Made by a program: the position numbers and the translations under genes
Shown here: positions 51,586 to 60,419 of the stretch, piece by piece
Layout of the letters: the number at the start of each line of letters is the position of its first letter
Position numbering within the stretch: position 1 is the first letter of the stretch
Assembly (NCBI GenBank): GCA_002839445.1
Contig: PGYB01000005.1
Location: forward strand, 434,001-498,000
Length of the DNA: 64,000 bases
Direction of reading: 5' to 3'
Source of the DNA: Candidatus Riflebacteria bacterium HGW-Riflebacteria-1
GTDB taxonomy: Bacteria > Muiribacteriota > Ozemobacteria > Ozemobacterales > Ozemobacteraceae
The notes under the pieces: model-generated
What the model was told of the DNA's origin: nothing
The model's database searches: none
What the model saw: the letters and a program-made list of their open reading frames with translations, nothing else

Positions 51586-52251
51586 AGTCTTTACTCCGGA
51601 CATATCTGAGGATGATTAAAGAGGTTTGACAAAATCCGACAATGCTACTTTTGAGCATAAGTGTGTGCCTCGAACGTAACCAACAACAAAAACTTACATA
51701 TCTCTACTACTATTATAACCTTAAACCGTACTTTTTGTGCTGTTTTTTTGGGGGGAATACTTTTCTAACAGGCATAATTAAACGATCCATGTGAAATGCC
51801 TCTTAAGCTTTTCCCTGTTCCTGGTGATATTGGAAGTATACAGGGAGAGCTGACAAAATTCGACCAGGGACGAAATCATTTGATAGACCCAATGTACGCA
51901 CTGGACAATATTTCTGATCACACGTTCGCCTGGCAATACTGTAGCGCTCGAAAGCAGACCACCGCAGATTTTAACTGTCTTTGTGTTTCGGAGTTTGAAA
52001 ATCTTTGTGAAAAGCTTAAGTAATGCGAACTGGCCGCACCGGAGAAAATGATGGCAGCGCAGTTCGACACGGTCGGAGCTCAGCTTTTGACCGTATTCGC
52101 TATGTGGTTGCCCAGGCTATCGCAGGAAGCAGGGTAAATATGTAGTCGGTAAGGCCGGTATAACTTACTTCTACCATTTTAGAATGGCTTTTGTTGTTGG
52201 TGGGCTTCGAATTACAGGCGCGGTGGCGAAGCTTTCAATCAGAATTGCTGC
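51586..52251. other. Non-coding gap with candidate promoter for the giant-protein locus
   Basis: A TATAAT reads on the minus strand at 51717-51712, about 125 bases before the membrane-protein start, with no good -35. A C6A7 stretch (51743-51760) lies upstream. A 75-codon open frame on the plus strand at 51796-52023 has no ribosome-binding site and no recognisable family. Nothing else is supported. Confidence 0.4.
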
Positions 52252-52992
52252 TTATACCATGGTGTTGGCGAAGCGCAGGTGTTTTTTGAGCAGGCGAGTG
52301 CCACCACCCTCTGAAATGATAACTTTGACCTGTTCGGGGTCTTTTACATACGATCCGCTGAGCTGGGTTACCCGCGTGCCGGCAAAGGCTTCCGGGCACA
52401 TTGGCGTTGACGGGCCAAGAATCAACGCCGCGCGGTTGCGCTTTAATGCTGCCAGCAGGTTGTCACAGGTGCCATTGATGATCGTGGTTGCCGTAATGAT
52501 GGCGATATCACATTCCGCAAGGGCCTTGAAACCCTGCTCTGGCGACAGCACATCCGGTTTTTCCGGGTCAAGCTCGACTACCTCAAAACGGCAGCCGGTA
52601 GCTTTTATCGATGGAACAACCGGCGCAAAATAGCCTATCATGACGACATGGTCGCTGCTCTGAATCTTGAGCAGCGAAGCTGCCTCACCTTCGGTAAACA
52701 GACGTTCCTTGCGTGCATTTAATGCGTTAAAAACAGCAAGTCCGGCAGTTCGCTCCAGCGCGTTGTCGCTGGTCAGCCAGTTCAGAATATCGGCGGCCGA
52801 CTTTCCGGCAATCTGCCCGGCGGCTTCGAGATGTGTGCACGAGCAGGTCTTCTGGTCAGGCGTCCAGGCAACGCCCATGCGCCCGTCAGTCATCTCTACG
52901 CAGCTGTAGCCAAGCCCGAAGCGCAGCTCTTTAACCTGCTGTCCTGCTGCCCATGGCGTTGCACACTCAATAAGTCTTTGATGAATACCCAT
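52252..52992 (-). CDS. DUF4213/DUF364 protein, paralogue 1
   Basis: The start ATG 52992 has AAGGAG seven bases upstream. The 246-residue protein has an N-terminal DUF4213 half (LGYSCVEMTDGRMGVAWTP) and a DUF364 Rossmann-like half (VVMIGYFAPVV, DIAIITATTIINGT, LILGPSTPM), the domain proposed to chelate heavy metals. C-terminal segments hold several conserved basic residues. It follows tonB by 28 bases in the exbB-exbD-tonB operon, which supports a role in metal handling. A paralogue lies divergent at 55126. Confidence 0.87.
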   Translation of the reverse strand: MGIHQRLIECATPWAAGQQVKELRFGLGYSCVEMTDGRMGVAWTPDQKTCSCTHLEAAGQIAGKSAADILNWLTSDNALERTAGLAVFNALNARKERLFTEGEAASLLKIQSSDHVVMIGYFAPVVPSIKATGCRFEVVELDPEKPDVLSPEQGFKALAECDIAIITATTIINGTCDNLLAALKRNRAALILGPSTPMCPEAFAGTRVTQLSGSYVKDPEQVKVIISEGGGTRLLKKHLRFANTMV

Positions 52993-53020
52993 GTTTCTCT
53001 CCTTGTCAGTTCGTTTCTCT

Positions 53021-53860
53021 CTATCGGAGCGAGTAGTTAATCTGCATCTCGATGCGACTGGCGTTGTTCCAGCCCTCGGGCGGGCGTTCAAATCTTTGCG
53101 AAGCTACGAGTTCGAGTGCTGCTGCTGACAACTCGCGCGGGGCTCTATTGGTGACAGCTGCTCCAACCGCTTTTCCTTCACTGTTTATGGAAAAGGCAAC
53201 CGCGACCTTGCCGCTGATTCCGCGTCTGCGTGCGCTGGCCGGGTATTTTCTGTTTTTTTCCAGCTGACGGTATATTTTTTGCAGGTAACTGCTGAAATCT
53301 TTTGGACTGGCTGGCGCCAGGCTTGTAGCCGTATTTACGGTAGAGTCTGGCGTTTTTACTGATGTTTGTGGTAAGGCAGCATCCCTGGCATCCTTGATTT
53401 CTGCCGGTTGGGCGACAATGGCGGCTGGTCTGGCTGCAACAGCGGCTGGCGGCATTACCGGTTTCGTCTGTGCCTCAACTTTGTTGGGCTTTGTCGCAGC
53501 TTTTGTGACTGGCCTGGGCCTGACCGGGTCTGGTTTTGCCTTTGTCGATGCCGGCGGTGGCTTGACTGGGTCGACAGTTGCCGGTTCAACGGCCTTAACC
53601 TGTTCAATTACCGGCTTTGGCTCGATGAAAGACTCAGCCTGGGGAGCCTCAATCACCGGAACAACTTTATTTTCGAGCGGCTGCGGCACAGCGACTGCCG
53701 GCGACAGCCTGATCAGCTGTAATACTGGTGGGTGCATACTATCAAAAGAAGTGCAGATGCCCCACAAAAAACTGGCAAGAACTATCTGCAGAACAAGCCC
53801 GCTCACAATTGACAGTGGCCAGAGCACGCCGTCTCTTAACTGCAGAATTTTTGCGGTCAT
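53021..53860 (-). CDS. tonB: TonB-type energy-transducing protein
   Basis: This 279-residue protein has one N-terminal membrane helix (about 17-36), a long Pro/Lys/Ala/Val spacer (55-175) and a TonB C-terminal domain (YPASARRRGISGKVAVAFSI, near 205-225). The spacer would cross the periplasm. The start overlaps the exbD stop by four bases. No TonB-dependent receptor is in the window. Symbol given by family; the distinction from TolA-like proteins rests on the C-terminal domain. Confidence 0.88.
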   Translation of the reverse strand: MTAKILQLRDGVLWPLSIVSGLVLQIVLASFLWGICTSFDSMHPPVLQLIRLSPAVAVPQPLENKVVPVIEAPQAESFIEPKPVIEQVKAVEPATVDPVKPPPASTKAKPDPVRPRPVTKAATKPNKVEAQTKPVMPPAAVAARPAAIVAQPAEIKDARDAALPQTSVKTPDSTVNTATSLAPASPKDFSSYLQKIYRQLEKNRKYPASARRRGISGKVAVAFSINSEGKAVGAAVTNRAPRELSAAALELVASQRFERPPEGWNNASRIEMQINYSLR

Positions 53861-54285
53861 TGTTTGGGTTCTTTCGCGGCAGCAGGCTTTTCGGGAATAC
53901 CGCCAAAGGCAACACTGGTAATGCCTGCCATTCGCAACCTGTCGAGCAGTTCAATGGCTACCCCGGCCGGAGCCTTGTGCTGTGCGATTATGACAAAACT
54001 GCTGTCGCTGGCGACTCGCGACAGCTTTTCGGCAAACGGCCCTTTCCAGTCGGCAGGCAGGCTTTCGTTGTTCCAGATTATCGCGCCAGACTCCTGTATT
54101 TCGAGACGCTGTGCCGCGCTGGTGATGTTTTGAACTTCTGATTCGAGTCGTGGCAGATCAACTGGTACCTGTACCACGAAGCTCTGGGTCAGAATATAAA
54201 AGATAAGCAGCGTGAAAATAATATCCGAGCAGGTGGTCAGATCAAGCGCAAAGGTTTCGCGATTATTTTTCCGACTGAGGCGCAT
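53857..54285 (-). CDS. exbD: ExbD/TolR-family protein
   Basis: The start ATG 54285 has AGGAG six bases upstream; a TTG three bases earlier is less likely. The 142-residue protein has one membrane helix (about 20-38) beginning with the family's conserved Asp (LDLTTCSDIIFTLLIFYIL), and a periplasmic domain. Together with ExbB it forms the proton-driven motor that energises TonB. It overlaps exbB by 23 bases and tonB by four. Confidence 0.88.
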   Translation of the reverse strand: MRLSRKNNRETFALDLTTCSDIIFTLLIFYILTQSFVVQVPVDLPRLESEVQNITSAAQRLEIQESGAIIWNNESLPADWKGPFAEKLSRVASDSSFVIIAQHKAPAGVAIELLDRLRMAGITSVAFGGIPEKPAAAKEPKQ

Positions 54286-54862
54286 CAAATGCTCCTGTGC
54301 TTACTGGCAATGTTGTCTTCTCGAGTTCATTGATCACAAGAAGTTCGAGATGACGCAGGTGGCGGCGTGAAAGCGCTTCGATACAATAGGTAAAGCCCCA
54401 GGCGATAATGGCCAGAATCAGACCGTATACCGTGGTAAAGAGCGCTTCGTGTATGCCGCCGGCGAGATCGGCAGGAGTGACGGTGCCGAGCTTGGCAACG
54501 GTATTGAACACTCGCACCATGCCAGTAACCGTGCCGAGAAAGCCCATCAGGGTGCTGATCTGAGCGAGAAAGCGCATGGCCGGAACCCTGCGCGTCAAGC
54601 AGTCTTCCATGCGCGAAAAGCACAGCTCGATAGATTCAAGAATGGTAAGGCCAGAAAACCCTGTCTGGTGGCGAGCCAGGGCAATGGCCTTCTTTGCCCA
54701 CATCGGCGCGCCGGCGCACGAGTAAAGGTCTGACCTGAGTGTCCAGGCGGCCAACCAGACAATCTGGTAAATTCCCAATACGAAAATCAATATGCCAATA
54801 ACGGTTAAGGGGTACATCACTGGCCCACCGGCATCGATAAAAGCAATAAAATTATTCAGCAT
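54263..54862 (-). CDS. exbB: ExbB/TolQ-family proton channel
   Basis: This 199-residue protein has three membrane helices (about 14-36, 115-138, 152-175) and the MotA/TolQ/ExbB signature LISTLMGFLGTVTGMVRVF-like stretch at about 105-123, then LFTTVYGLILAI. It is the first gene of the exbB-exbD-tonB-DUF364 operon. TonB rather than TolA downstream supports the ExbB label. Confidence 0.88.
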   Translation of the reverse strand: MLNNFIAFIDAGGPVMYPLTVIGILIFVLGIYQIVWLAAWTLRSDLYSCAGAPMWAKKAIALARHQTGFSGLTILESIELCFSRMEDCLTRRVPAMRFLAQISTLMGFLGTVTGMVRVFNTVAKLGTVTPADLAGGIHEALFTTVYGLILAIIAWGFTYCIEALSRRHLRHLELLVINELEKTTLPVSTGAFDAPQSEK

Positions 54863-55043
54863 ATAGCTTCTTGTTTCTCCAGATCCCGTTTATTTCTATC
54901 AATACTTAATGCTACTTTGTAAACTACATTTATATTAAACCTGAACTTGTCTGCTGTCAATTAAATTGCTTTTGCTTCTACTTGGCGTGTTTCTGTTGAT
55001 GCCCTTTTTAAGCGGGTTCCATGATGCCATTGTGTAATCTTTT

Positions 55044-55060
55044 TTTCGCATATGCCAGAA
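55044..55060. promoter_or_regulatory. GCATATGC palindrome upstream of DUF364 paralogue 2
   Basis: TTTTCGCATATGCCAGAAA has an eight-base self-complementary core with TTTC and GAAA flanks. It lies about 75 bases upstream of the ATG at 55126 and resembles the TGGCATATGCCA sites; the -35/-10 position does not match those of the other sites, so the call is weak. The 54863-55125 region has no gene. Confidence 0.3.
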
Positions 55061-55125
55061 AAGGATTGCGCGTGATGGTAAAAAGAATTACTTTTATTTA
55101 TCGAATGTTTTTCCTAGGAGGAGCC

Positions 55126-55911
55126 ATGTCGTTAATTCTAGAAGCCGCCAAGGCCACTATTCCAGCTGAATATTATGGGTTGCCGCTGCAGAAGGTCGCC
55201 TCTTTTGCGTTTGTAACCACAGTTAAGACAAGGCGCCTCGGTATGAGCATGACTCTCAGCGATGAGCGTGTTTTCGAGTATAAGGTGCATCTGCCGGTTT
55301 CGCATATGGGTGAAATCGAGAAGCTAAGCCTTGAAGACTTGCTGAGTTGGACAGATTCTCTGCAGGGTATTGAGCGCTCATTCGCAATTGCCGCCATCAA
55401 TAGCGCGCTGCCGCTTGATGGCAAGAAATACTTTGCCGGCAATGCTCTTGATCTTGCTGCACAGCTCGGCGTTGGCAAAAGGGTTGCCATGGTCGGGCAT
55501 TTTCCGCATACCGACAAAATAAAAGAGGTGGCTGCAGCTTTTCATATTATCGAAAAACGCCCGCAGGAAGGCGACCTGAATGCCGGCGAAGCGGTTAAAA
55601 TTATTCCGCAGGCTGATGTTGTCGCCATGACCGGGGTGACCTGCCTTAACGATACAATTGAAGGCCTGCTGGCCCTTAAAAAACCCGGTGCAAAAGTTAT
55701 CGTTGTCGGGCCATCAGTGCCGATGAGTTCGGCGCTGTTTGATTTCGGCGTCGACGTTATCGGCGGCGCCTGGGTCGAAGATGAAAACGAGGTCTTTGCC
55801 AAAGTCAGTCAGGGCGGCGCGCCACGCCATCTCAATGGCATGCGCAGTGTTCTTTATCCGAGAGATCCTGAAATACTGAGCGGTTTCGCGGAAGTCTCGC
55901 CACCTCGCTGA
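55126..55911 (+). CDS. DUF364 protein, paralogue 2
   Basis: The start ATG 55126 has AGGAGG four to five bases upstream; a longer frame to 55021 has no such site. The 261-residue protein resembles the 52252 product: a DUF4213-type N-half (FAFVTTVKTRRLGMSMTL) and a DUF364 C-half (VAMVGHFPHTDKI, VVAMTGVTCLNDTI, VIVVGPSVPMSSALF). It is divergent from the exbB operon; both copies therefore surround the TonB system. Possible metal chelation is a family-level idea and not shown. Confidence 0.87.
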   Translation: MSLILEAAKATIPAEYYGLPLQKVASFAFVTTVKTRRLGMSMTLSDERVFEYKVHLPVSHMGEIEKLSLEDLLSWTDSLQGIERSFAIAAINSALPLDGKKYFAGNALDLAAQLGVGKRVAMVGHFPHTDKIKEVAAAFHIIEKRPQEGDLNAGEAVKIIPQADVVAMTGVTCLNDTIEGLLALKKPGAKVIVVGPSVPMSSALFDFGVDVIGGAWVEDENEVFAKVSQGGAPRHLNGMRSVLYPRDPEILSGFAEVSPPR

Positions 55912-55919
55912 GAGCCGGG

Positions 55920-56975
55920 TCAGGGCTTTAACGGGCGAAGGTCCTCTTTGCCGGTCAGGCTTGCTATTGTTGCGCTGAGAAGCTCAATTACCGCATCAAT
56001 GTCTTTGATCGAAGCCATTTCGATCGGGGAATGCATGTAGCGTAGCGGCAGTGAAACGAGTGCAACCGGTACGCCATTTCCCGAAAACATTATTCTATCA
56101 GCATCAGTGCAGGTGCGACCCGGTGTTAATTCAAACTGCAGTGGCATTTTGAGTTTTTTCGCGCTTTTTTCGAGCAGTTCGTTTATGCGTCGATTAATCG
56201 GGCTGCCAACGGAAAGTGCCGGCCCTTTGCCGAGCAGCACTTCTGAAGGGTTTTGCGCGTCTTCGCCTGGAGTATCAGTATTGTAGGTAACATCGCAGGC
56301 TATGCCCATGTTGGGCTGAATAACGGCGCCGGCACAGTGGGCTCCGCGCATGTTGGTTTCTTCGCCGGTGGTGCTGACCGCAAAGACGCCGACTTTGAGC
56401 TTTTGTCTGCTCAATTTTCGCAGCGTTTCGGCAACAATAAATGAGCCGGTCTTATTGTCGAGCCCTTTGCAGACAAGCTTGTCTTTGTTGAAAAGCTCCG
56501 GTTCGCTCTGATAGAGTATGTAGTCGCCGACACGTACAAACTTTTCGACTTCCTTTTTACTGCTGAAACCGCAGTCAATAAAGTAATCCTCGCATTTCGG
56601 TTTGCTGGGAGCATCTGTGTCTGACTTACGATTGAAGCCGATTACGCCGCCGACTTTGCCGTTGTAACCAAGTATGTCTACCTTCAAGCCTGGCAACAGC
56701 GCAGGTTTGATGCCACCAGCACTGGTGAAGTAGATGAAACCACGCTCGTCTACACGTTTTACCAGCATGGCAATTTCATCGCTATGCCCTGCCAGAAGAA
56801 CTTTGAACGGCGCCGCCGCGTTGAGCGCTCCAATGGCGTTGCCAGAGTGATCGGTTTCGACCTGAGCGAATGTTTTAACGTAATCGAGCCAGATGCGCTG
56901 GTGAGCGCTTTCATCACCTGAGGGTGAATGTGCTCGCAGCAGGCAGCAGAAAAAATCTCTGGCGGTTTTATCCAT
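55920..56975 (-). CDS. M42-family zinc aminopeptidase
   Basis: This 351-residue protein is of the M42 glutamyl aminopeptidase/FrvX type. Likely metal ligands are H64 and D66 (AGHSDE), D173 (GLDNKTG), the Glu pair in STTGEETNM, D in GIACDVTYN, and a final His in YMHSPIE. These enzymes form dodecamers that trim peptides in the cytoplasm. GGAGACC lies before the ATG. It is convergent with the DUF364 gene (eight bases between stops). A strong terminator hairpin lies 117-144 bases upstream of its start on the same strand. Confidence 0.92.
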   Translation of the reverse strand: MDKTARDFFCCLLRAHSPSGDESAHQRIWLDYVKTFAQVETDHSGNAIGALNAAAPFKVLLAGHSDEIAMLVKRVDERGFIYFTSAGGIKPALLPGLKVDILGYNGKVGGVIGFNRKSDTDAPSKPKCEDYFIDCGFSSKKEVEKFVRVGDYILYQSEPELFNKDKLVCKGLDNKTGSFIVAETLRKLSRQKLKVGVFAVSTTGEETNMRGAHCAGAVIQPNMGIACDVTYNTDTPGEDAQNPSEVLLGKGPALSVGSPINRRINELLEKSAKKLKMPLQFELTPGRTCTDADRIMFSGNGVPVALVSLPLRYMHSPIEMASIKDIDAVIELLSATIASLTGKEDLRPLKP

Positions 56976-57091
56976 GGTTGGTCTCCAGTTATACGGGGAT
57001 TGCCCGCAGTAATTTTATGAATTTATCTGCTTATCGGTTACGGTCTGATGATTGTTAAGTTTTACCGACAAGACTTTGTTTCTGGCCGGGC

Positions 57092-57119
57092 AAAAAAAAA
57101 GTCCGGGGGTTACCCGGAC
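57092..57119 (-). terminator. Terminator hairpin in the leader region of the M42 gene
   Basis: On the minus strand GTCCGGG/CCCGGAC closes a short loop and is followed by nine Ts. No minus-strand gene with a ribosome-binding site precedes it. It may end a small RNA, or act as an attenuator of the M42 gene. The 370-base gap 56976-57345 contains no protein gene that I can support. Confidence 0.7.
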
Positions 57120-57310
57120 CTGAAAAATAAGGAGGCAAACAAATCCATAAACCCTTTCGAGCAGAAGTGATGTTTTGTTTAGCATTGTTTTTTCAGCGCA
57201 AACAGACAACGGCAGACAATGATAAACCTCTGAAGGCAGCTGTAATTCTTAACAGGCGCCAGTGTACAAGATAATTTATCAAAATTTTTCACTTTTCGGC
57301 ATCTTGTGAT

Positions 57311-57328
57311 AGAATCTCATCAGATTCT
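57311..57328 (+). promoter_or_regulatory. Inverted repeat AGAATC-N6-GATTCT before the STAS gene
   Basis: Perfect six-base arms lie between a possible -10 (TAGAAT, 57310-57315) and GAGGAA. It could be an operator at the transcription start or a 5' RNA hairpin. Confidence 0.35.
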
Positions 57329-57345
57329 GATTTGAGGAACTGAAA

Positions 57346-57696
57346 ATGGCAGCGCTTGCTTATACAATTACTGAAGAAAAGGGCTTTCCGGTCGTGCGGT
57401 TTCAGAACTACTGCACTAACGAAACGCTCGAAGGACTCGCCGACAAAGTAGGCTCTCTTTGCGACAAAGACAAGAGCCGGCTGATATTTGATTTTACCAG
57501 CTGTGAGATTATCAACAGTCTTGGCATGGCCGCGCTTCTTGAAACTCTGATGATTGTGCAGGATTATGAAGGCCGGGTTATTATCTCGGGCTTGAACGCC
57601 ATTCAGCAGAAGTTCTTTGGCCTGACTGGCGTCTTTTCGCTTTCGACTCATGCCGAAGATCTGACCCAGGCTTTTACCATGCTGCAATCAGCCTGA
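57346..57696 (+). CDS. STAS-domain protein (anti-sigma factor antagonist type)
   Basis: This is a 116-residue STAS domain: DKSRLIFDFTSCEIINSLGMAALLET carries the position where SpoIIAA-type proteins have a phosphorylatable Ser (S58 in INSLGMA). GAGGAA lies before the ATG. The family switches partner proteins, usually anti-sigma factors or kinases; no partner is adjacent. The HEAT-repeat gene follows after 94 bases on the same strand and could be functionally linked. Confidence 0.85.
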   Translation: MAALAYTITEEKGFPVVRFQNYCTNETLEGLADKVGSLCDKDKSRLIFDFTSCEIINSLGMAALLETLMIVQDYEGRVIISGLNAIQQKFFGLTGVFSLSTHAEDLTQAFTMLQSA

Positions 57697-57790
57697 CTGA
57701 CTGACTGGCGCTGGTGCTGGTTAATAACTCTCTTGAAGTCTGGGATTAGTCTAAAAATAACTAGTTTTGTAAGGCGATCTGGAATAATCA

Positions 57791-60295
57791 ATGCTCGATC
57801 TCGACCAGCTAAAAAAAGAGTTAACAGCGCCGGTAAAGACGCTCAAACTGCAGGCAATTGAATCGGCTTTAAAGGCTGAGGTCAGTTCTGAATTGCTGAC
57901 AGTACTCGAAGAAAGCTTGTCTCTTGAACAGGACCCCGAATGTCAGCTTCTGTTGCAGCACGCGATCGATCAGAATCAGCTCAAGCTTTTTGAAGCTGCG
58001 GCGCCGGCCTTTCCCATAGATCAGATTATTCAGCTTTTTCCGACTTCTTCTCTCGAAGAACAGCTGAACCTTATTGAATCAATCAAGGTCAAGGATATCA
58101 AGGACGCCAGGCCTGATATAATGCTGCCAAAGCTGCTGGCAGTTACCAGTAACCAGGTTGTCGCATCGGCTGTCGTCAGAAAATTCAGGCGGTTCTGGCC
58201 AGAGTCCATGCTCGGCTTTCTCGAGCAGAATATTTTTTCAAAGTGTAAAAGCCTGCAGCTCGCCTGTATCAAATCGCTGGTTCAGCGATTTCCCCAGAGT
58301 TTAAAGACGAGGCTGTCGCAGATTGTGCACGTCAACGATCCGGTAATTCGTTCGCTGGCGATCTGGAGCATGGCCAAGCATTTTCCAGAACTCGCGGCTG
58401 ATTTTATGAATGATTGTCTGGAAAAGGGCGATCGCTACAATCGTCTTACTGCGCTGCAGATCTGCTCGACCATTGATTTCTCTCTGATCAAGCAGAGTTT
58501 GCTCAATCTGGTCACGGTCGAAGCCGATGCTGAGATATTCAAGCTTGCCTGCACGGTTCTGCTTAATAACCCTGACCGCGAAGTTCCGTTTCGTATTCTC
58601 GGGATCATCTTCAGAACTACGCCGACCAAGGCGGATTTTCTCAAGAAGTTCATGGTCAGCTATTGTGGCAACCTTGAACTGTCTGGCCAATGTGATAATT
58701 TTGCCGATTACCGGGCGCGGCTAAATGACTATTCAAGACAATTGCAGGCGCAGTCTCTGGTCTATAATCTGCTGGTCTCATTTGATAATGAGACCGAAGA
58801 CGAGCAAGCCGCGATACTGCGCCATCTTCGCTACAATATTTCTGACCGCGACGTTCGGGTGGCAGTAGAAGATTTTATTGCAAAGTGCCAGAACGCAAAG
58901 CTTAAAAGTGTTTTGCTTGAATTGCTAGCGAGGGTCGTCGAAAAGCCGGTTGTTCCTGAAGAACAGCCCGGTGACAGTATTGCTTTGCCCTCCATAGACG
59001 CTATCGAAGCTGTTGACGCTGTAGAGATTGTCGAACCGGCTGAACCAGCCAGACAGGCTGACGTAGCCGGCGCGCCGCCGTTGCCTGACGTGCCGGTCGT
59101 GGCGTCTTCGCAGGCTAATCAAGAAGTTCAGCAGATAAAAGAACTCGCCCGGGCAAGATTCAGCAAGAGCCCGGAGATGATGGCTAAGATCAAAGCCGTA
59201 TTTGACAATCAGGCCTCGTCTGACGCACTTGTTCACGCAGCGCTCAAAGCGGCGGTTTATGTCGAACTGGGTGGTTATTCGAAGATTGCCGAAAAGCATT
59301 TATCTCTGCAGTCTGATGCGTTTGTGGCAGCCGGTCTCGAGTATCTCGCCAAGTTTGACTGGGATAAATTTCACATTCTGGTCAACCGCTACATCAATAC
59401 TGAGTCGTTTTTGATCAGAAAAGTGCTGATTGGTGCTACCAGCAAGGCTGCCCCGGATTACGCAAAGTTTTTGATCGGGCATCTGCTCGAAAGCAGAGAT
59501 CAGGTGCGGCGCACGCATGGCCTTGAAGCAACCGTGCAGATGGACTTTTCCTTCATTTTTCCGAGCCTTGTGACCTTTCTGGAAAAAGAACAGGAAGCAG
59601 GTCTGATTGATTCTTGTATAGCCATTTTTCTGGCAAATCCCAAACTTGATTCGCTCTGTGCCTTTGTTGATCTCGAAGCCCGTCGTCCTGATCTGAAAAA
59701 GGTGTTGGCTGATGCGCAACAAAAGATGCGCCGACTCCTGATCTCTTCCGGCATCGCCAAAGAGAAAGAGATCGATGCGTTTCTTGCCCGCCGTGCCGCT
59801 GAAAATGCTTCGAGAAAAGCCTCAATGGAACAGGCGAAAGAGCTGGTAAAGGTCAAGAACTCAATTAAGTGGCAGACTTCGGTTGAGCAGACAGAAAAAT
59901 TTGACTGGCAGCGCCCCGCTTTTTACGGCTTCATTGCTCTGGTTATATCAGCTCTGCTAATGCTGTTTGTCGGGCCCTCTGAGCCTGTCGAGCCGAAGGA
60001 GAAGAAGCAGCCCGGCAAAACAGAAGTCCGCAAGCCGATTGCCGAGCGAGACAGCATCGCGCCGCCAGCCGTCGACCAGGTGGCCGGCCTGCCAAAACCT
60101 GGCGATCAGATGTTGATGCAGTTACAGAAATATTACCCCGACAACCAGACCTGGTTGGCCCGCGATGACGCCGGTCGCGATCTGCTGGTCGTGTTGACCG
60201 AACCCGAAGTCTACATCGAAACCGAATTCATCGGTGTCGAAGTTGACGAGGCGAGGTACACCGGTTCGGGCCAGATTGTTATCTTTGCCAGATGA
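57791..60295 (+). CDS. HEAT-repeat membrane-anchored protein (834 aa)
   Basis: Long helical repeats of the HEAT type fill residues 1-400 (for example LQLACIKSLVQRFP and PVIRSLAIWSMAKHFP). A Pro/Ala/Glu/Val-rich linker follows at about 400-440, and a second helical block at 450-690. One membrane helix (about 715-735, GFIALVISALLMLFVG) precedes a Pro/Lys-rich segment and a compact beta-rich domain to the C-terminus. Topology would place the HEAT parts in the cytoplasm and the last 100 residues outside. A scaffold role is inferred; no known family for the whole chain. Confidence 0.75.
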   Translation: MLDLDQLKKELTAPVKTLKLQAIESALKAEVSSELLTVLEESLSLEQDPECQLLLQHAIDQNQLKLFEAAAPAFPIDQIIQLFPTSSLEEQLNLIESIKVKDIKDARPDIMLPKLLAVTSNQVVASAVVRKFRRFWPESMLGFLEQNIFSKCKSLQLACIKSLVQRFPQSLKTRLSQIVHVNDPVIRSLAIWSMAKHFPELAADFMNDCLEKGDRYNRLTALQICSTIDFSLIKQSLLNLVTVEADAEIFKLACTVLLNNPDREVPFRILGIIFRTTPTKADFLKKFMVSYCGNLELSGQCDNFADYRARLNDYSRQLQAQSLVYNLLVSFDNETEDEQAAILRHLRYNISDRDVRVAVEDFIAKCQNAKLKSVLLELLARVVEKPVVPEEQPGDSIALPSIDAIEAVDAVEIVEPAEPARQADVAGAPPLPDVPVVASSQANQEVQQIKELARARFSKSPEMMAKIKAVFDNQASSDALVHAALKAAVYVELGGYSKIAEKHLSLQSDAFVAAGLEYLAKFDWDKFHILVNRYINTESFLIRKVLIGATSKAAPDYAKFLIGHLLESRDQVRRTHGLEATVQMDFSFIFPSLVTFLEKEQEAGLIDSCIAIFLANPKLDSLCAFVDLEARRPDLKKVLADAQQKMRRLLISSGIAKEKEIDAFLARRAAENASRKASMEQAKELVKVKNSIKWQTSVEQTEKFDWQRPAFYGFIALVISALLMLFVGPSEPVEPKEKKQPGKTEVRKPIAERDSIAPPAVDQVAGLPKPGDQMLMQLQKYYPDNQTWLARDDAGRDLLVVLTEPEVYIETEFIGVEVDEARYTGSGQIVIFAR

Positions 60296-60419
60296 TTCTG
60301 GTCTCTGGCCCGTCAAATAAAATATTAGTGGTAAACCTTTTCGGAGTATCAAAGTATTATATTTGAAAGAGTGTTTTCTGGCAGATTCTCTGACAAATAT
60401 TGGACAAAGGAGAGACGTG

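Noticed and set aside
51796..52023. 75-codon open frame
   Set aside because: It has no ribosome-binding site, no recognisable family and an odd composition; I treat it as chance.
57015..57209. 64-codon minus-strand frame across the orphan terminator
   Set aside because: It lacks a ribosome-binding site and runs straight through the terminator hairpin.
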